A stretch of 30,430 nucleotides of DNA from Thermoplasmata archaeon. Its GTDB lineage: Archaea; Thermoplasmatota; Thermoplasmata; Thermoplasmatales; Thermoplasmataceae. Below are positions 1-7,850 of the stretch, in pieces. The first letter of the stretch is position 1. Each line of letters starts with the position of its first letter. The stretch spans positions 1 through 30,430 of the forward strand of contig JAJZZW010000007.1 of the NCBI GenBank assembly GCA_021797385.1. Reading direction: 5' to 3'. Below the pieces are notes generated by a model that did not search any database, was not told the DNA's origin, and saw only the letters and a program-made list of their open reading frames with translations. Both the position numbers and the translations under genes were made by a program.

Positions 1-720
1 AAAGAGATAGATGCTCTCTCAGATTTAAATCCTAAAAGAATACTGGGAATAGATGTGGGTGTAAGGAACATCATAACCATTGGAAACAACATATCCATAA
101 AGGGTATTGCTGTCAGGGGTGGTGTTCTTAAATCCATAAACCAGTATTTCAATAAGGAGTTATCAAGATTAAAATCTGTAAATGATAAACAGGGAAATAA
201 AGAGAATACAAAAATAATAGATAAGCTCTACATGGTAAGAAACAGGAAGATAAGGGACATTATGCATAAAATATCAAATGCAGTTATAGCATATGCAATA
301 ACCAATGAAATAGATACCATTGCAATAGGCCATAACAATGGATGGAAGCAGTCTGTAGATATAGGAAAAAAGAACAACCAGAACTTTGTCCAGATTCCAT
401 TTAACATGCTTATAAATCAAATATACTATAAGGGTCAGGAACATAATATAAACGTAATAATACAGGAGGAATCATATACATCTAAATGCTCATTTCTGAA
501 TAATGAAACCATAGAAGAACATGAAACATATCTTGGAAAGAGGATAAAGAGGGGAATATTTAAATCTTCAAATGGCACATTGATACATGCAGACTTGAAC
601 GCATCATACAATATAATAAAAAAAGCAATCCCTGAAGCATTTGATGGGATAGAGGGTATTGGGTTGTATCCGGGAAGTTTAAGCATCAAGGAGATGATAA
701 CTTCCAAAGGTGGATGTTAA
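1..720 (+). CDS. tnpB: TnpB-type RNA-guided nuclease / IS605 OrfB-like transposase accessory protein, C-terminal part (cut by window edge)
   Basis: The reading frame is open from base 1, so the real start lies outside the window; 239 residues are visible. RuvC-I is in ILGIDVGVRN (Asp at visible residue 18), RuvC-II is the acidic pair in IIQEESYTSK (near 157), and RuvC-III is in IHADLNASYN (Asp near 198). This order is that of the TnpB nuclease domain of IS200/IS605 and IS1341-like elements, which cuts DNA using an RNA made from the element's right end. The usual zinc-ribbon cysteine pairs between RuvC-II and RuvC-III are absent: SKCSFLNNE leads into a basic GKRIKRGIF segment, a form I recall from one TnpB branch. 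All three acidic positions are kept, so the nuclease may be active. No TnpA gene is visible. The gene ends a few bases from a truncated acetyltransferase gene. Confidence 0.88.
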   Translation, partial: KEIDALSDLNPKRILGIDVGVRNIITIGNNISIKGIAVRGGVLKSINQYFNKELSRLKSVNDKQGNKENTKIIDKLYMVRNRKIRDIMHKISNAVIAYAITNEIDTIAIGHNNGWKQSVDIGKKNNQNFVQIPFNMLINQIYYKGQEHNINVIIQEESYTSKCSFLNNETIEEHETYLGKRIKRGIFKSSNGTLIHADLNASYNIIKKAIPEAFDGIEGIGLYPGSLSIKEMITSKGGC

Positions 721-725
721 CATGG

Positions 726-926
726 TTAACAGAAACCGAAACCTTCACCTATCTCGGATAACACTTTGAACATTCTTTCTATTACATCTTTTCCATAAGG
801 CTTTACGTTTGGCCCCTCTGAATAATGAATAACTTCAGGTGAACCGTACCATGCGAGGAATGAATTCATATCATCCTTTAAATTAACAGGTCTCAGTCTG
901 ATTTCGCCATCGGAAAGAATTGCCAT
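726..926 (-). pseudogene. GNAT-family N-acetyltransferase, N-terminal remnant truncated at the mobile element end
   Basis: The 66-residue product starts like a RimJ/RimL-type GNAT enzyme: IRLRPVNLKDD, then a FLAWYGSPEVIHYSEG segment resembling the common W-x-x-x-PEV pattern, then a helix ending GEGFGF. It stops exactly where beta strand 2 and the acetyl-CoA-binding core should follow. The stop codon lies within about 10 bases of the tnpB stop, in what is probably element-derived DNA. I infer that insertion of the TnpB element, or a later deletion, removed the C-terminal two thirds. The rest may lie to the left of the element outside the window. The remnant is unlikely to be functional. Confidence 0.7.
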
Positions 927-990
927 AAAAATTGCACATTATGGAAATTGGTATTGAGTATTATGAAGTTTTTATTTTAACATTTATGGA

Positions 991-1025
991 TTCGGGACGT
1001 TTCATCCTTATTTTGCTGTCCCGGA
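991..1025. repeat. Inverted repeat in the trp operon upstream region
   Basis: TTCGGGAC at 991-998 can pair with GTCCCGGA at 1018-1025 (8 pairs, one a G-T wobble) around a 19-nt loop. It lies in the 209-base gap between the GNAT remnant and trpB, about 110 bases before the trpB start. It could be an operator, an RNA hairpin or debris of mobile DNA. Apart from this repeat and the trpB promoter I see nothing else in the gap. Confidence 0.4.
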
Positions 1026-1107
1026 ATAACTTCAATGCCTAAAAATTTTGAGTGTACTGTGCTTCTCTTTATATTTATTTTAATACTGTTATTATATTCA
1101 ATAATGC

Positions 1108-1115
1108 TTAAATAA
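1108..1115 (+). promoter_or_regulatory. TATA box of the trp operon
   Basis: TTAAATAA is centred about 25 nt before the trpB ATG. With no Shine-Dalgarno motif in between, this predicts transcription starting at or next to the start codon (leaderless message). Confidence 0.5.
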
Positions 1116-1135
1116 TATGTATCAATTCACATATT

Positions 1136-2389
1136 ATGATTACAGCAGTCAATAGAGATATAATGCCTGAAAATTGGTATAACGTTGTTCCAGATCTACC
1201 TGAGCCCCTTGCCCCGCCAAGGGATTCTAAGCAGGAAATCTCATCCATAAATTTATTAAATAAAATACTTCCGAGGGAGGTTTTGAAGCAAGAATTCACA
1301 TTCAGAAGATATGAAAAAATACCTGATGAGGTCATGGAACAGTATGAGCAGATAGGGCGGCCAACCCCGCTTATAAGGGCAAAAAACCTTGAAAAATATT
1401 TGGATTACAGGGGAAAGATATTTTACAAATACGAAGGGGCAACAGCCACCGGTTCCCATAAAATTAATACTGCAATACCACAGGCATATTACGCTATGAA
1501 GGAGGGAGTAAAGGGGGTAACAACTGAAACTGGAGCAGGTCAGTGGGGTTCGGCTACTGCACTGGCTGCATCGCTATATGGATTACCGGCTCAGATATTC
1601 ATGGTAAGAATAAGTTTTGAGCAGAAACCATTGCGAAAGACAGTGATGAACCTTTACAATGGAAATGTTGTGGCAAGCCCATCAACACTGACGGAATACG
1701 GAAGAAAAATTTTAAAAGAACATCCGGACACACCGGGTACACTGGGAATAGGTATAAGCGAGGCAGTTGAATATGCGCTTGACCATGATTACAGATATAT
1801 GGTAGCCAGTGTTATGAACGTTGCTCTCACACACCAGAGCGTTATAGGGCAGGAAACAAAGAAGCAGCTGGAATTAATTGGTGAGCATGCAGATGTTCTA
1901 ATTGGCTGCGTCGGAGGTGGAAGCAATTTCGGTGGCTTTACTTTCCCATTTATTCCTGATGGTGATGAAACAGAAATTATAGCCACAACAGCCGATGAGG
2001 TCCCTAAATTCTCAAAGGGTGATTATAAGTATGATCTGGTGGATTCTGCCGGGGTTCTGCCACAGATGCGTATGTACTCTCTGGGAGCTGATTTTGTCCC
2101 TCCTACAATATACGCAGGCGGTTTAAGATACCATGGTGCGTCACCATCACTTTCACTACTGATAAATAGGGGAAGAATAAAAAGCGATGAGGTTACAGAG
2201 AGCCAGGTCAAGGAAGCACTGAGGATATTCGCCAATACACAGGGAGTTATAGCCGCTCCAGAGTCTGGACATGCAATAGCGACAGCCATAAATTATGCGA
2301 AATCCCATAAAAATGAGGGGAAGACAATAGTTGTAAATGTCAGCGGACATGGTATGCTTGATCTGTCAATTTTTGGTGAAAGACAATGA
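1136..2389 (+). CDS. trpB: Tryptophan synthase beta chain, TrpB2 type
   Basis: PLP enzyme that condenses indole with L-serine to give L-tryptophan. The 417-residue product has the long N-terminal extension and signatures of the TrpB2 group: [13 protein letters not shown] with the PLP lysine at K109, [10 protein letters not shown] (TrpB1 has QHG) with the catalytic glutamate near E131, and the phosphate-binding GGGSN loop at 260-264. It is the first gene of the operon, has a TATA box about 25 nt upstream, and overlaps trpA by 4 bases (ATGA). It is the only beta chain here and is directly coupled to trpA, so it is probably the working TrpA partner, as TrpB2a proteins are in Sulfolobus. Confidence 0.95.
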   Translation: MITAVNRDIMPENWYNVVPDLPEPLAPPRDSKQEISSINLLNKILPREVLKQEFTFRRYEKIPDEVMEQYEQIGRPTPLIRAKNLEKYLDYRGKIFYKYEGATATGSHKINTAIPQAYYAMKEGVKGVTTETGAGQWGSATALAASLYGLPAQIFMVRISFEQKPLRKTVMNLYNGNVVASPSTLTEYGRKILKEHPDTPGTLGIGISEAVEYALDHDYRYMVASVMNVALTHQSVIGQETKKQLELIGEHADVLIGCVGGGSNFGGFTFPFIPDGDETEIIATTADEVPKFSKGDYKYDLVDSAGVLPQMRMYSLGADFVPPTIYAGGLRYHGASPSLSLLINRGRIKSDEVTESQVKEALRIFANTQGVIAAPESGHAIATAINYAKSHKNEGKTIVVNVSGHGMLDLSIFGERQ

Positions 2390-3120
2390 AAAATCTTATT
2401 CCATATTTTACACTAGGATATCCAGATAATACAAAACTTTGTAGATTCCTGGATATACTACCTGTAGAAAAAATCAATTATATAGAATTTGGTTTTCCTT
2501 CCAGTGACCCCAGATATGATGGGCCTGTAATAAGAAAGACCCACAGTGTCGGAAACCATAATTTTTCAGAAAGTGTTTACAGTAAGTATTTTGATTATTT
2601 TTATAGGAATCGAATAAAGATGTATTCATTATCCTATTATTCAGATATAAAGGACAGATTTGATGAGTTTATCAACTATCTTCAGGTCAATAATTTTTCA
2701 GGGATAATAATACCGGACCTAATAATAGATTATTTCAATAGCTCAAAAAGTGTCATCAATGAATTAAATAAGAGGGGATTTGAATATATACCTTTCTTCT
2801 CCCCCGCAACTCCAGACTTCGTAATAAGGGATATAGCAGCTATTACTGATTCATGGGTTTACTATGGGTTGCAACCATCAACGGGCATAGAAATACCATA
2901 TGAATTGGATTATACCACAGAGAGAATCAATGAGCTTCTTCCTAGAAGGGAAATAACCTATGGATTCGGAATTAAAACAGATGAGGATATAAAAAATCTA
3001 ATGAAAAACGGTGGTTCAGGGGTTGCAATAGGAACATATCTTGTTAAAATGATTGATGCAGGTGATGAGGAGGGATTCATTGAGTATATAGATAAGATGA
3101 GAGGTGTTCTGAATGAATGA
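2386..3120 (+). CDS. trpA: Tryptophan synthase alpha chain
   Basis: TIM-barrel lyase that releases indole and glyceraldehyde 3-phosphate from indole-3-glycerol phosphate. [16 protein letters not shown] carries both catalytic acids: E34 (E49 in E. coli) and D45 (D60). [13 protein letters not shown] and [11 protein letters not shown] near the C-terminus form the phosphate-binding region. At 244 residues it is slightly short for the family (about 250-270). The start overlaps the trpB stop by 4 bases, indicating translational coupling, and the 3' end overlaps trpD by 8 bases. Confidence 0.95.
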   Translation: MKNLIPYFTLGYPDNTKLCRFLDILPVEKINYIEFGFPSSDPRYDGPVIRKTHSVGNHNFSESVYSKYFDYFYRNRIKMYSLSYYSDIKDRFDEFINYLQVNNFSGIIIPDLIIDYFNSSKSVINELNKRGFEYIPFFSPATPDFVIRDIAAITDSWVYYGLQPSTGIEIPYELDYTTERINELLPRREITYGFGIKTDEDIKNLMKNGGSGVAIGTYLVKMIDAGDEEGFIEYIDKMRGVLNE

Positions 3121-4084
3121 AAACCAATACTCTGAAGCAAATGATGCTGTAATAAGGGCAAGAGATGCAATGAAAAAACTGGTGGACACATCCGATAGTG
3201 AGAAGATAGAATTTCTCACAGAGATACATAACAGAGGAGAAACACCGGAAGAAATAACAGGTTTTGCAATGGCACTCAGGGAAATGTCCGATATTCACAT
3301 CCGGTATCCAGGACTTACCGATGTTGTAGGGACCGGCGGTGACGGTAAAAATACAGTAAATGTAAGCACGGCAGTCAGTATATTACTTGCATCCATGGGA
3401 ATAAAAACAGCGAAACATGGAAATTTTGGAATTACAGGGCATCATGGAAGCGCAGACTTTATGAAATATATAAATTACAATTTTCAAATGAATGAGGACA
3501 AAATCATCGACAACCTGAATAAAAAAAATTATGTGTATATACTGGCACCACAGTATAACAGAAGTTTTGCGAAATTTTCAAATGCTAGAAAACAAATGAA
3601 CTTTAGAACTGTATTCAATATTCTTGGGCCGCTCACAAATCCCCTCAATCCGGATAAAGTGGTGCTGGGCACATACAGCGAAGAGCTTGCGGGGCTATAT
3701 GCAAGGGTAGTCCTTCAGGATAATAAAAAGGGCTTTGTGATCCATTCTTCTGACGGCATGGATGAGCTTTCTCCGTGCAGTGAAAACCACCTTTACTTTA
3801 TAAATAATAAGATTGAAAAAATGAATGTCGACCCTGTGAAGTTGATAGGACACAGAACAGAAGTTGAAAGGATATCCACTGTAAACCCGGAAAGGAGTTT
3901 CGAAATGCTTCTTTCAGGTCTTTCGGGGAAAAACAGGGAAGTTAAAGAATTCATAGCGCTCAATGCTTTTCCTGCAGTAATAACCAATGGTCTGGCAGAA
4001 ACAATGGAAGAAGCATATGACCTTGCAATAAAATATATAGACTCCAGCGTGGCAGTTAAAAAATTAAAGGAGGTGTGCGAATGA
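3113..4084 (+). CDS. trpD: Anthranilate phosphoribosyltransferase
   Basis: Transfers phosphoribosyl from PRPP to anthranilate, the second step of the tryptophan branch. The 323-residue product has the PRPP-binding GTGGD loop at 73-77, KHGN at 101-104, the NARKQMNFRTVFNILGPLTNP block typical of the family, and the metal-binding DE pair at 217-218. The stretch after KHGN reads FGITGHHGSAD where most family members have a form like RAVSSKSGSAD, so the arginine after KHGN is replaced by phenylalanine. The start lies inside the end of trpA, and the stop overlaps the trpF ATG by 4 bases. Confidence 0.94.
   Translation: MNENQYSEANDAVIRARDAMKKLVDTSDSEKIEFLTEIHNRGETPEEITGFAMALREMSDIHIRYPGLTDVVGTGGDGKNTVNVSTAVSILLASMGIKTAKHGNFGITGHHGSADFMKYINYNFQMNEDKIIDNLNKKNYVYILAPQYNRSFAKFSNARKQMNFRTVFNILGPLTNPLNPDKVVLGTYSEELAGLYARVVLQDNKKGFVIHSSDGMDELSPCSENHLYFINNKIEKMNVDPVKLIGHRTEVERISTVNPERSFEMLLSGLSGKNREVKEFIALNAFPAVITNGLAETMEEAYDLAIKYIDSSVAVKKLKEVCE
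4066..4075 (+). promoter_or_regulatory. Strong Shine-Dalgarno site for trpF
   Basis: AAAGGAGGTG ends 5 nt before the ATG at 4081. It decides the start of trpF against an in-frame GTG at 4075 that lies inside the site itself. Confidence 0.7.
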
Positions 4085-4671
4085 AAGTTAAAATATGCGG
4101 AATAACCAACGAAGAAGATGCTGATTATTCCATTAAAATGGGTGCCGATATTATAGGTGTTATACTGGACTTCAATGTTAAAAGACATGGCACATCAGAA
4201 TTAATTGAAAAAATAAAGGATAAACATCCTGATGCCATGGTCACTGCAGTTTATACATCAATGCCTATCACTGCAGGTAAGGAGGATTATATCCAGCTCC
4301 ATTTCAGGCATACAGAAGAGGATATTTCATATATAAAGAATGTACTGGGAAAGAATGTTATTTCTGTAATTGATTTTTCTGAAGGAGATTTGAAAGAAAG
4401 GATAAAGTCCTACACTGATGCCGGTGCTGATTATGTTCTTATTGAAGACAGGAACGGGATTTCCAGCAAAATATCACAGCTCAGGAAATTACCCCTGAAC
4501 AGAATTGGAATTGCCGGTAGGATTGATTCCATGAACCTGGAACAGCTAGTGCCACTGGGACCTGCTTTGATCGACGTTAGCAGCTCTCTTGAGGAAAGAG
4601 TTGGAAAAAAGTCATTTGAAAAAGTTAGTGAATTTTTTAATAAACTTGGTGAGTGCAGTGTTATTAGATAA
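4081..4671 (+). CDS. trpF: Phosphoribosylanthranilate isomerase
   Basis: Catalyses the Amadori rearrangement of phosphoribosylanthranilate to CdRP. The 196-residue barrel starts with VKICGIT, with the catalytic cysteine at C6. The catalytic aspartate is probably D123 in LIEDRNG, and IQLHF (71-75) matches the family VQLHG. The C-terminal IDVSSSLEERVGKKS matches the usual VDVSSGVE phosphate-site region. I chose ATG 4081 over GTG 4075 because of the Shine-Dalgarno site just upstream and the 4-base ATGA overlap with trpD. The sequence is rather diverged, but motifs and operon position agree. Confidence 0.92.
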   Translation: MKVKICGITNEEDADYSIKMGADIIGVILDFNVKRHGTSELIEKIKDKHPDAMVTAVYTSMPITAGKEDYIQLHFRHTEEDISYIKNVLGKNVISVIDFSEGDLKERIKSYTDAGADYVLIEDRNGISSKISQLRKLPLNRIGIAGRIDSMNLEQLVPLGPALIDVSSSLEERVGKKSFEKVSEFFNKLGECSVIR

Positions 4672-5809
4672 AATAAGTAAATTAAACGGTAAAAATTTCG
4701 CATACTTCTGTAAATTTGAAAGTGAAAGGGAATCCGGTATGGAACGGCTTTTCGTATCTGGAAGTGATCCTGTTAATATATATAGAGATGCAAAAAATTA
4801 CATGAATAAAGAGTTCATGGAGGTTTTGTCCTTCAATAATATTATACCGCTCTTTATAAGCTATGACTTTGTTGATGATATTTATCCAGATATAAAATTA
4901 AAAAGATCAGAATGGCCCCAGGTTTCATATATAATTCCGGATGTGGAATATGCGCAAAAGTACAAAAGGGGATCAGAATCTATCAGTGCGACATCTGGAA
5001 GTGTATCTGATTCTGCACTTGAAAAAAAGATAGAAAATGCTATTGAAAGAATTATAAATGGTGACCTGCTTCAAATAGTGCTTTCAAAGAGATTTGACTT
5101 GGATAATTATGATAGAATTTACATACTGAAGAAATTTATGGCCGCCGATAGGTCTTTATACGTATACTATTATAAATTCGGGGACATGGAGATTATCGGA
5201 AGTTCACCAGAGAATCTTGTTTCCTTAAATAATAACAGGGTAGAGATATTTCCGGTAGCCGGCACACGGAGAAGAGGGAGTACGGATTACGAGGATAAAA
5301 AACTGGAAAATGAGCTCAAAAATGATGAAAAAGAGCTTCTTGAACACCGTATGCTTGTTGATCTGGCCAGAAATGATCTAGGGCGGATATGCATGCCTGG
5401 TTCTGTAAAGGTTGAGAGGTCCATGGATGTGGAAAAATTTAACAGTGTACAGCATCTGGTGAGCAGGGTTTCAGGCATTCCTGAAAAACATGGATTCGGT
5501 GACATACTTGCATCGGTATTTCCGGCAGGTACTGTAAGCGGGGCACCCAAGAAGAAGGCTATGACATTGATAAATCAATACGAGGAAAATGCCAGGGGTC
5601 CGTATGCCGGTGCACTGGGAATTGCTGAAAGAAATAAACTTGATCTCGCACTGCTCATCCGGAGCCTTTACAGGAATTCTTCGGAAAATTATACACAGGC
5701 TGGGGCTGGAATAGTGAAAGATTCAATTCCGGCAAATGAGGTGAGTGAGATGTATTCTAAGATTATGACCGTTACAGGTGGTTTATATGAAAAAGATATT
5801 AATTATTGA
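4658..5809 (+). CDS. trpE: Anthranilate synthase component I
   Basis: Converts chorismate to anthranilate using ammonia from TrpG; this is the committed step. Family motifs, in order: GDLLQIVLSKRF, IIGSSPENLV, FPVAGTRRRG, the long EKELLEHRMLVDLARNDLG block, the PAGTVSGAPK chorismate/Mg site, and QAGAGIVKDSIPANE at the end. The start is uncertain. GTG 4658 follows a GGTGAG motif at 4648-4653 and gives 383 residues; GTG 4649 and TTG 4589 are in frame further up, but the latter would sit deep inside trpF. The 3' end overlaps trpG by 23 bases. The N-terminal region that normally carries the tryptophan feedback site is present but diverged. Confidence 0.92.
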   Translation: MLLDKISKLNGKNFAYFCKFESERESGMERLFVSGSDPVNIYRDAKNYMNKEFMEVLSFNNIIPLFISYDFVDDIYPDIKLKRSEWPQVSYIIPDVEYAQKYKRGSESISATSGSVSDSALEKKIENAIERIINGDLLQIVLSKRFDLDNYDRIYILKKFMAADRSLYVYYYKFGDMEIIGSSPENLVSLNNNRVEIFPVAGTRRRGSTDYEDKKLENELKNDEKELLEHRMLVDLARNDLGRICMPGSVKVERSMDVEKFNSVQHLVSRVSGIPEKHGFGDILASVFPAGTVSGAPKKKAMTLINQYEENARGPYAGALGIAERNKLDLALLIRSLYRNSSENYTQAGAGIVKDSIPANEVSEMYSKIMTVTGGLYEKDINY

Positions 5810-6347
5810 CAATTATGATTCCTTTACATATAATATATATCAGTATATTTCCACCCCGGATGTGACAATAGATATAAAACCAAACGATAAACTTTCTGAT
5901 GCAGGAGATTACGATGGGTATATAATTTCACCAGGTCCGGGAAACCCTGCCATGATAGGGGATAGGGGAAATCTCTATGAATTTATAGATAATAATAGAA
6001 AATCAAAGTTCCTGGGTATATGCTTCGGTAATCAGATTCTTGGGTACTATCTGGGGTGCGACATTGTTCGATCCAGGAGAATTATGCATGGACAGCCCGA
6101 TACAATTGTGCATATGGATTCATCACTGTATAAAGGTATTCCTGAAAAATTCACTGCTATCAGATACCATTCACTTGTTATTTCTGGCGGAAATGGTATA
6201 ATTGTTGATGCTGTTTCTCAAACAGACGGAGAAATAATGGGTTTCCATTCAAATGATGGACATTTCTTCGGTGTTCAGTATCACCCGGAAAGCTACTATT
6301 CTTCCTATGGAAAGGATATTTTCAAAAATTTCGTGGATGTCCTATGA
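5787..6347 (+). CDS. trpG: Anthranilate synthase component II, glutamine amidotransferase subunit
   Basis: Class I glutamine amidotransferase of 186 residues that feeds ammonia to TrpE. It starts ILIIDNYDSFTYNI, has the oxyanion region SPGPGNP (near 48-54), nucleophile C79 in GICFGNQ, and the histidine and glutamate of the triad at H166 and E168 in QYHPES. The residue after the nucleophile loop is Asn where most members have His (GHQ). ATG 5787 was chosen because a GGTGG motif lies 5 nt upstream; GTG 5778 is also in frame. It overlaps trpE by 23 bases and trpC by 4. Confidence 0.94.
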   Translation: MKKILIIDNYDSFTYNIYQYISTPDVTIDIKPNDKLSDAGDYDGYIISPGPGNPAMIGDRGNLYEFIDNNRKSKFLGICFGNQILGYYLGCDIVRSRRIMHGQPDTIVHMDSSLYKGIPEKFTAIRYHSLVISGGNGIIVDAVSQTDGEIMGFHSNDGHFFGVQYHPESYYSSYGKDIFKNFVDVL

Positions 6348-7054
6348 TAGTGGACGATATTTATTCCGGGAATAATCAGAGAAATCTCCTAAATTTCAAT
6401 ATTCGTGAAAGAGATGTTATCAGCCTCAAACAATCTCTCAAGGAAACAAAAACGAAGCCAGGAATTATCGGGGAATTTAAAAGAAAATCACCATCCGGAT
6501 TCAGAAATAAATCTAATACTGATATACTTAAATACTTTAATGATATAAAGGAAATCATCGCAGGAATCAGTATTCTAACGGAGCCCCAACACTTTGGTGG
6601 TAATATGCTAGATGCCAGAGCCGTGCAATGCTATAACAAACCAATACTAATTAAGGATTTCATATCAAGCCGTAAAATGATCCAATCATCATTTATGGCA
6701 GGAGGAGATGCATTTCTTCTCATTTGTGATTTCCTTAATTATGAGGTCATAAAGGATCTGGTGCAGTATGGAAATACGCTGGGCATGGAGGCACTTGTTG
6801 AAGTACATAATCCGGATAGTATTGATAACATATTTCCCGGGGAGAATGTGCTGATAGGATATAATAGGAGAAATCTGAAAACACTGAAAATGGAAGATCA
6901 GGCAGGAGATATATATGACAGGCTTAAATCATTTGGTCTTCCCCTCATACTGGAAAGCGGTATAACATCTAAGAACATAGGGGCATTAAATACAGAAAAA
7001 TATGATGGACTCCTCATAGGGGCATCAATACTTTCCGGCGATAAAATCAGGTGA
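6344..7054 (+). CDS. trpC: Indole-3-glycerol phosphate synthase
   Basis: Closes the indole ring of CdRP to make indole-3-glycerol phosphate, the substrate of TrpA. All catalytic positions are visible in the 236-residue barrel: E44 and K46 in [11 protein letters not shown]104 in ILIKDF, E153 in ALVEVHN, N173 in IGYNRRNL and E204 in LILESGI. The N-terminus is shorter than in many members. It overlaps trpG by 4 bases (ATGA), and the DAHP synthase gene follows after 4 bases. Confidence 0.94.
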   Translation: MIVDDIYSGNNQRNLLNFNIRERDVISLKQSLKETKTKPGIIGEFKRKSPSGFRNKSNTDILKYFNDIKEIIAGISILTEPQHFGGNMLDARAVQCYNKPILIKDFISSRKMIQSSFMAGGDAFLLICDFLNYEVIKDLVQYGNTLGMEALVEVHNPDSIDNIFPGENVLIGYNRRNLKTLKMEDQAGDIYDRLKSFGLPLILESGITSKNIGALNTEKYDGLLIGASILSGDKIR

Positions 7055-7058
7055 TCAT

Positions 7059-7841
7059 ATGGTAAATGTAAAAATAAATGACGAATTAACCCTAACAGAT
7101 GATAAGTTTCTCATGATAGCCGGACCATGCTCGGTGGAAGATGAGGAGCAGATTGTCGGTGTTGCAAGAGATCTTAAAAGAATAGGCGTTAACGTACTCA
7201 GGGGCGGTGCATTCAAGCCCAGAACAAGCCCGGATTCATTTCAGGGTCTGGGCGAGGAGGGCCTTAAACTGCTGTCCAGGGCCAGAGAAGCAACTGGAAT
7301 GGCAGTAATAACAGAGGTTATGGATATTGAGGAACTCCCACTTGTAGAGGAATACGCAGATATAATTCAGATAGGATCAAGGAATTCCCAGAATTTTTCA
7401 CTTCTAAAACAGGTGAGCAAACAGAAAAAACCTGTTTTGCTCAAGAGAGGATTCGGAAATACCATTGATGAACTCATAGCATCCTCTAAGTATCTTTCAA
7501 TGAATGGCAATAAAAATATAATGTTTTCAGAAAGAGGCATACGAACATTTGAGCAATCCACAAGATTTACTCTGGATATTTCCGCAATTCCCGTGCTGCA
7601 TGAAAAAACCGAATACCCGGTAATTATAGATCCAAGTCATCCTGCCGGGGTAAATAGATATGTTGAGCCACTAGCACTGGGTGGCACAGCTGCGGGAGCT
7701 GATGGATTAATGATAGAGGTACATCCTGATCCTTCAAAGGCACTGAGCGATGCGGCACAACAGCTTACGGTTCCACAATTCAGGGCACTTTATGATAAAG
7801 TGAAAAATATTAACGCAGTGCTGGACAAAACCATGATATAA
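7059..7841 (+). CDS. aroF: 3-deoxy-7-phosphoheptulonate (DAHP) synthase, type I-beta
   Basis: Condenses phosphoenolpyruvate and erythrose 4-phosphate, the first step of aromatic amino acid synthesis. The 260-residue protein is of the AroA-I-beta/KDOP-synthase-like type: IAGPCSVE with metal ligand C24, [15 protein letters not shown] for PEP binding, and the metal ligands H194 (DPSHPAG), E220 (MIEVH) and D224 (HPDPS). The catalytic core starts within 20 residues of the N-terminus, so there is no fused regulatory domain of the ferredoxin-like, ACT or chorismate-mutase kind. It is the last gene of the trp operon, which couples precursor supply to tryptophan synthesis. The archaeal route through DKFP (AroA') is not needed if this enzyme works. 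Confidence 0.93.
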   Translation: MVNVKINDELTLTDDKFLMIAGPCSVEDEEQIVGVARDLKRIGVNVLRGGAFKPRTSPDSFQGLGEEGLKLLSRAREATGMAVITEVMDIEELPLVEEYADIIQIGSRNSQNFSLLKQVSKQKKPVLLKRGFGNTIDELIASSKYLSMNGNKNIMFSERGIRTFEQSTRFTLDISAIPVLHEKTEYPVIIDPSHPAGVNRYVEPLALGGTAAGADGLMIEVHPDPSKALSDAAQQLTVPQFRALYDKVKNINAVLDKTMI

Positions 7842-7850
7842 TTATATTTT

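Noticed and set aside
435..707. Reverse-strand open frame inside tnpB
   Set aside because: It lies opposite a well-supported TnpB coding frame with RuvC motifs and has no recognisable motif or promoter.
1108..1335. Reverse-strand open frame over the trpB start
   Set aside because: It is a shadow of trpB; it would end inside the trp promoter and has no family resemblance.
3793..4188. 131-codon reverse frame across trpD and trpF
   Set aside because: Both opposite-strand genes have full motif sets; composition of this frame is that of a shadow.
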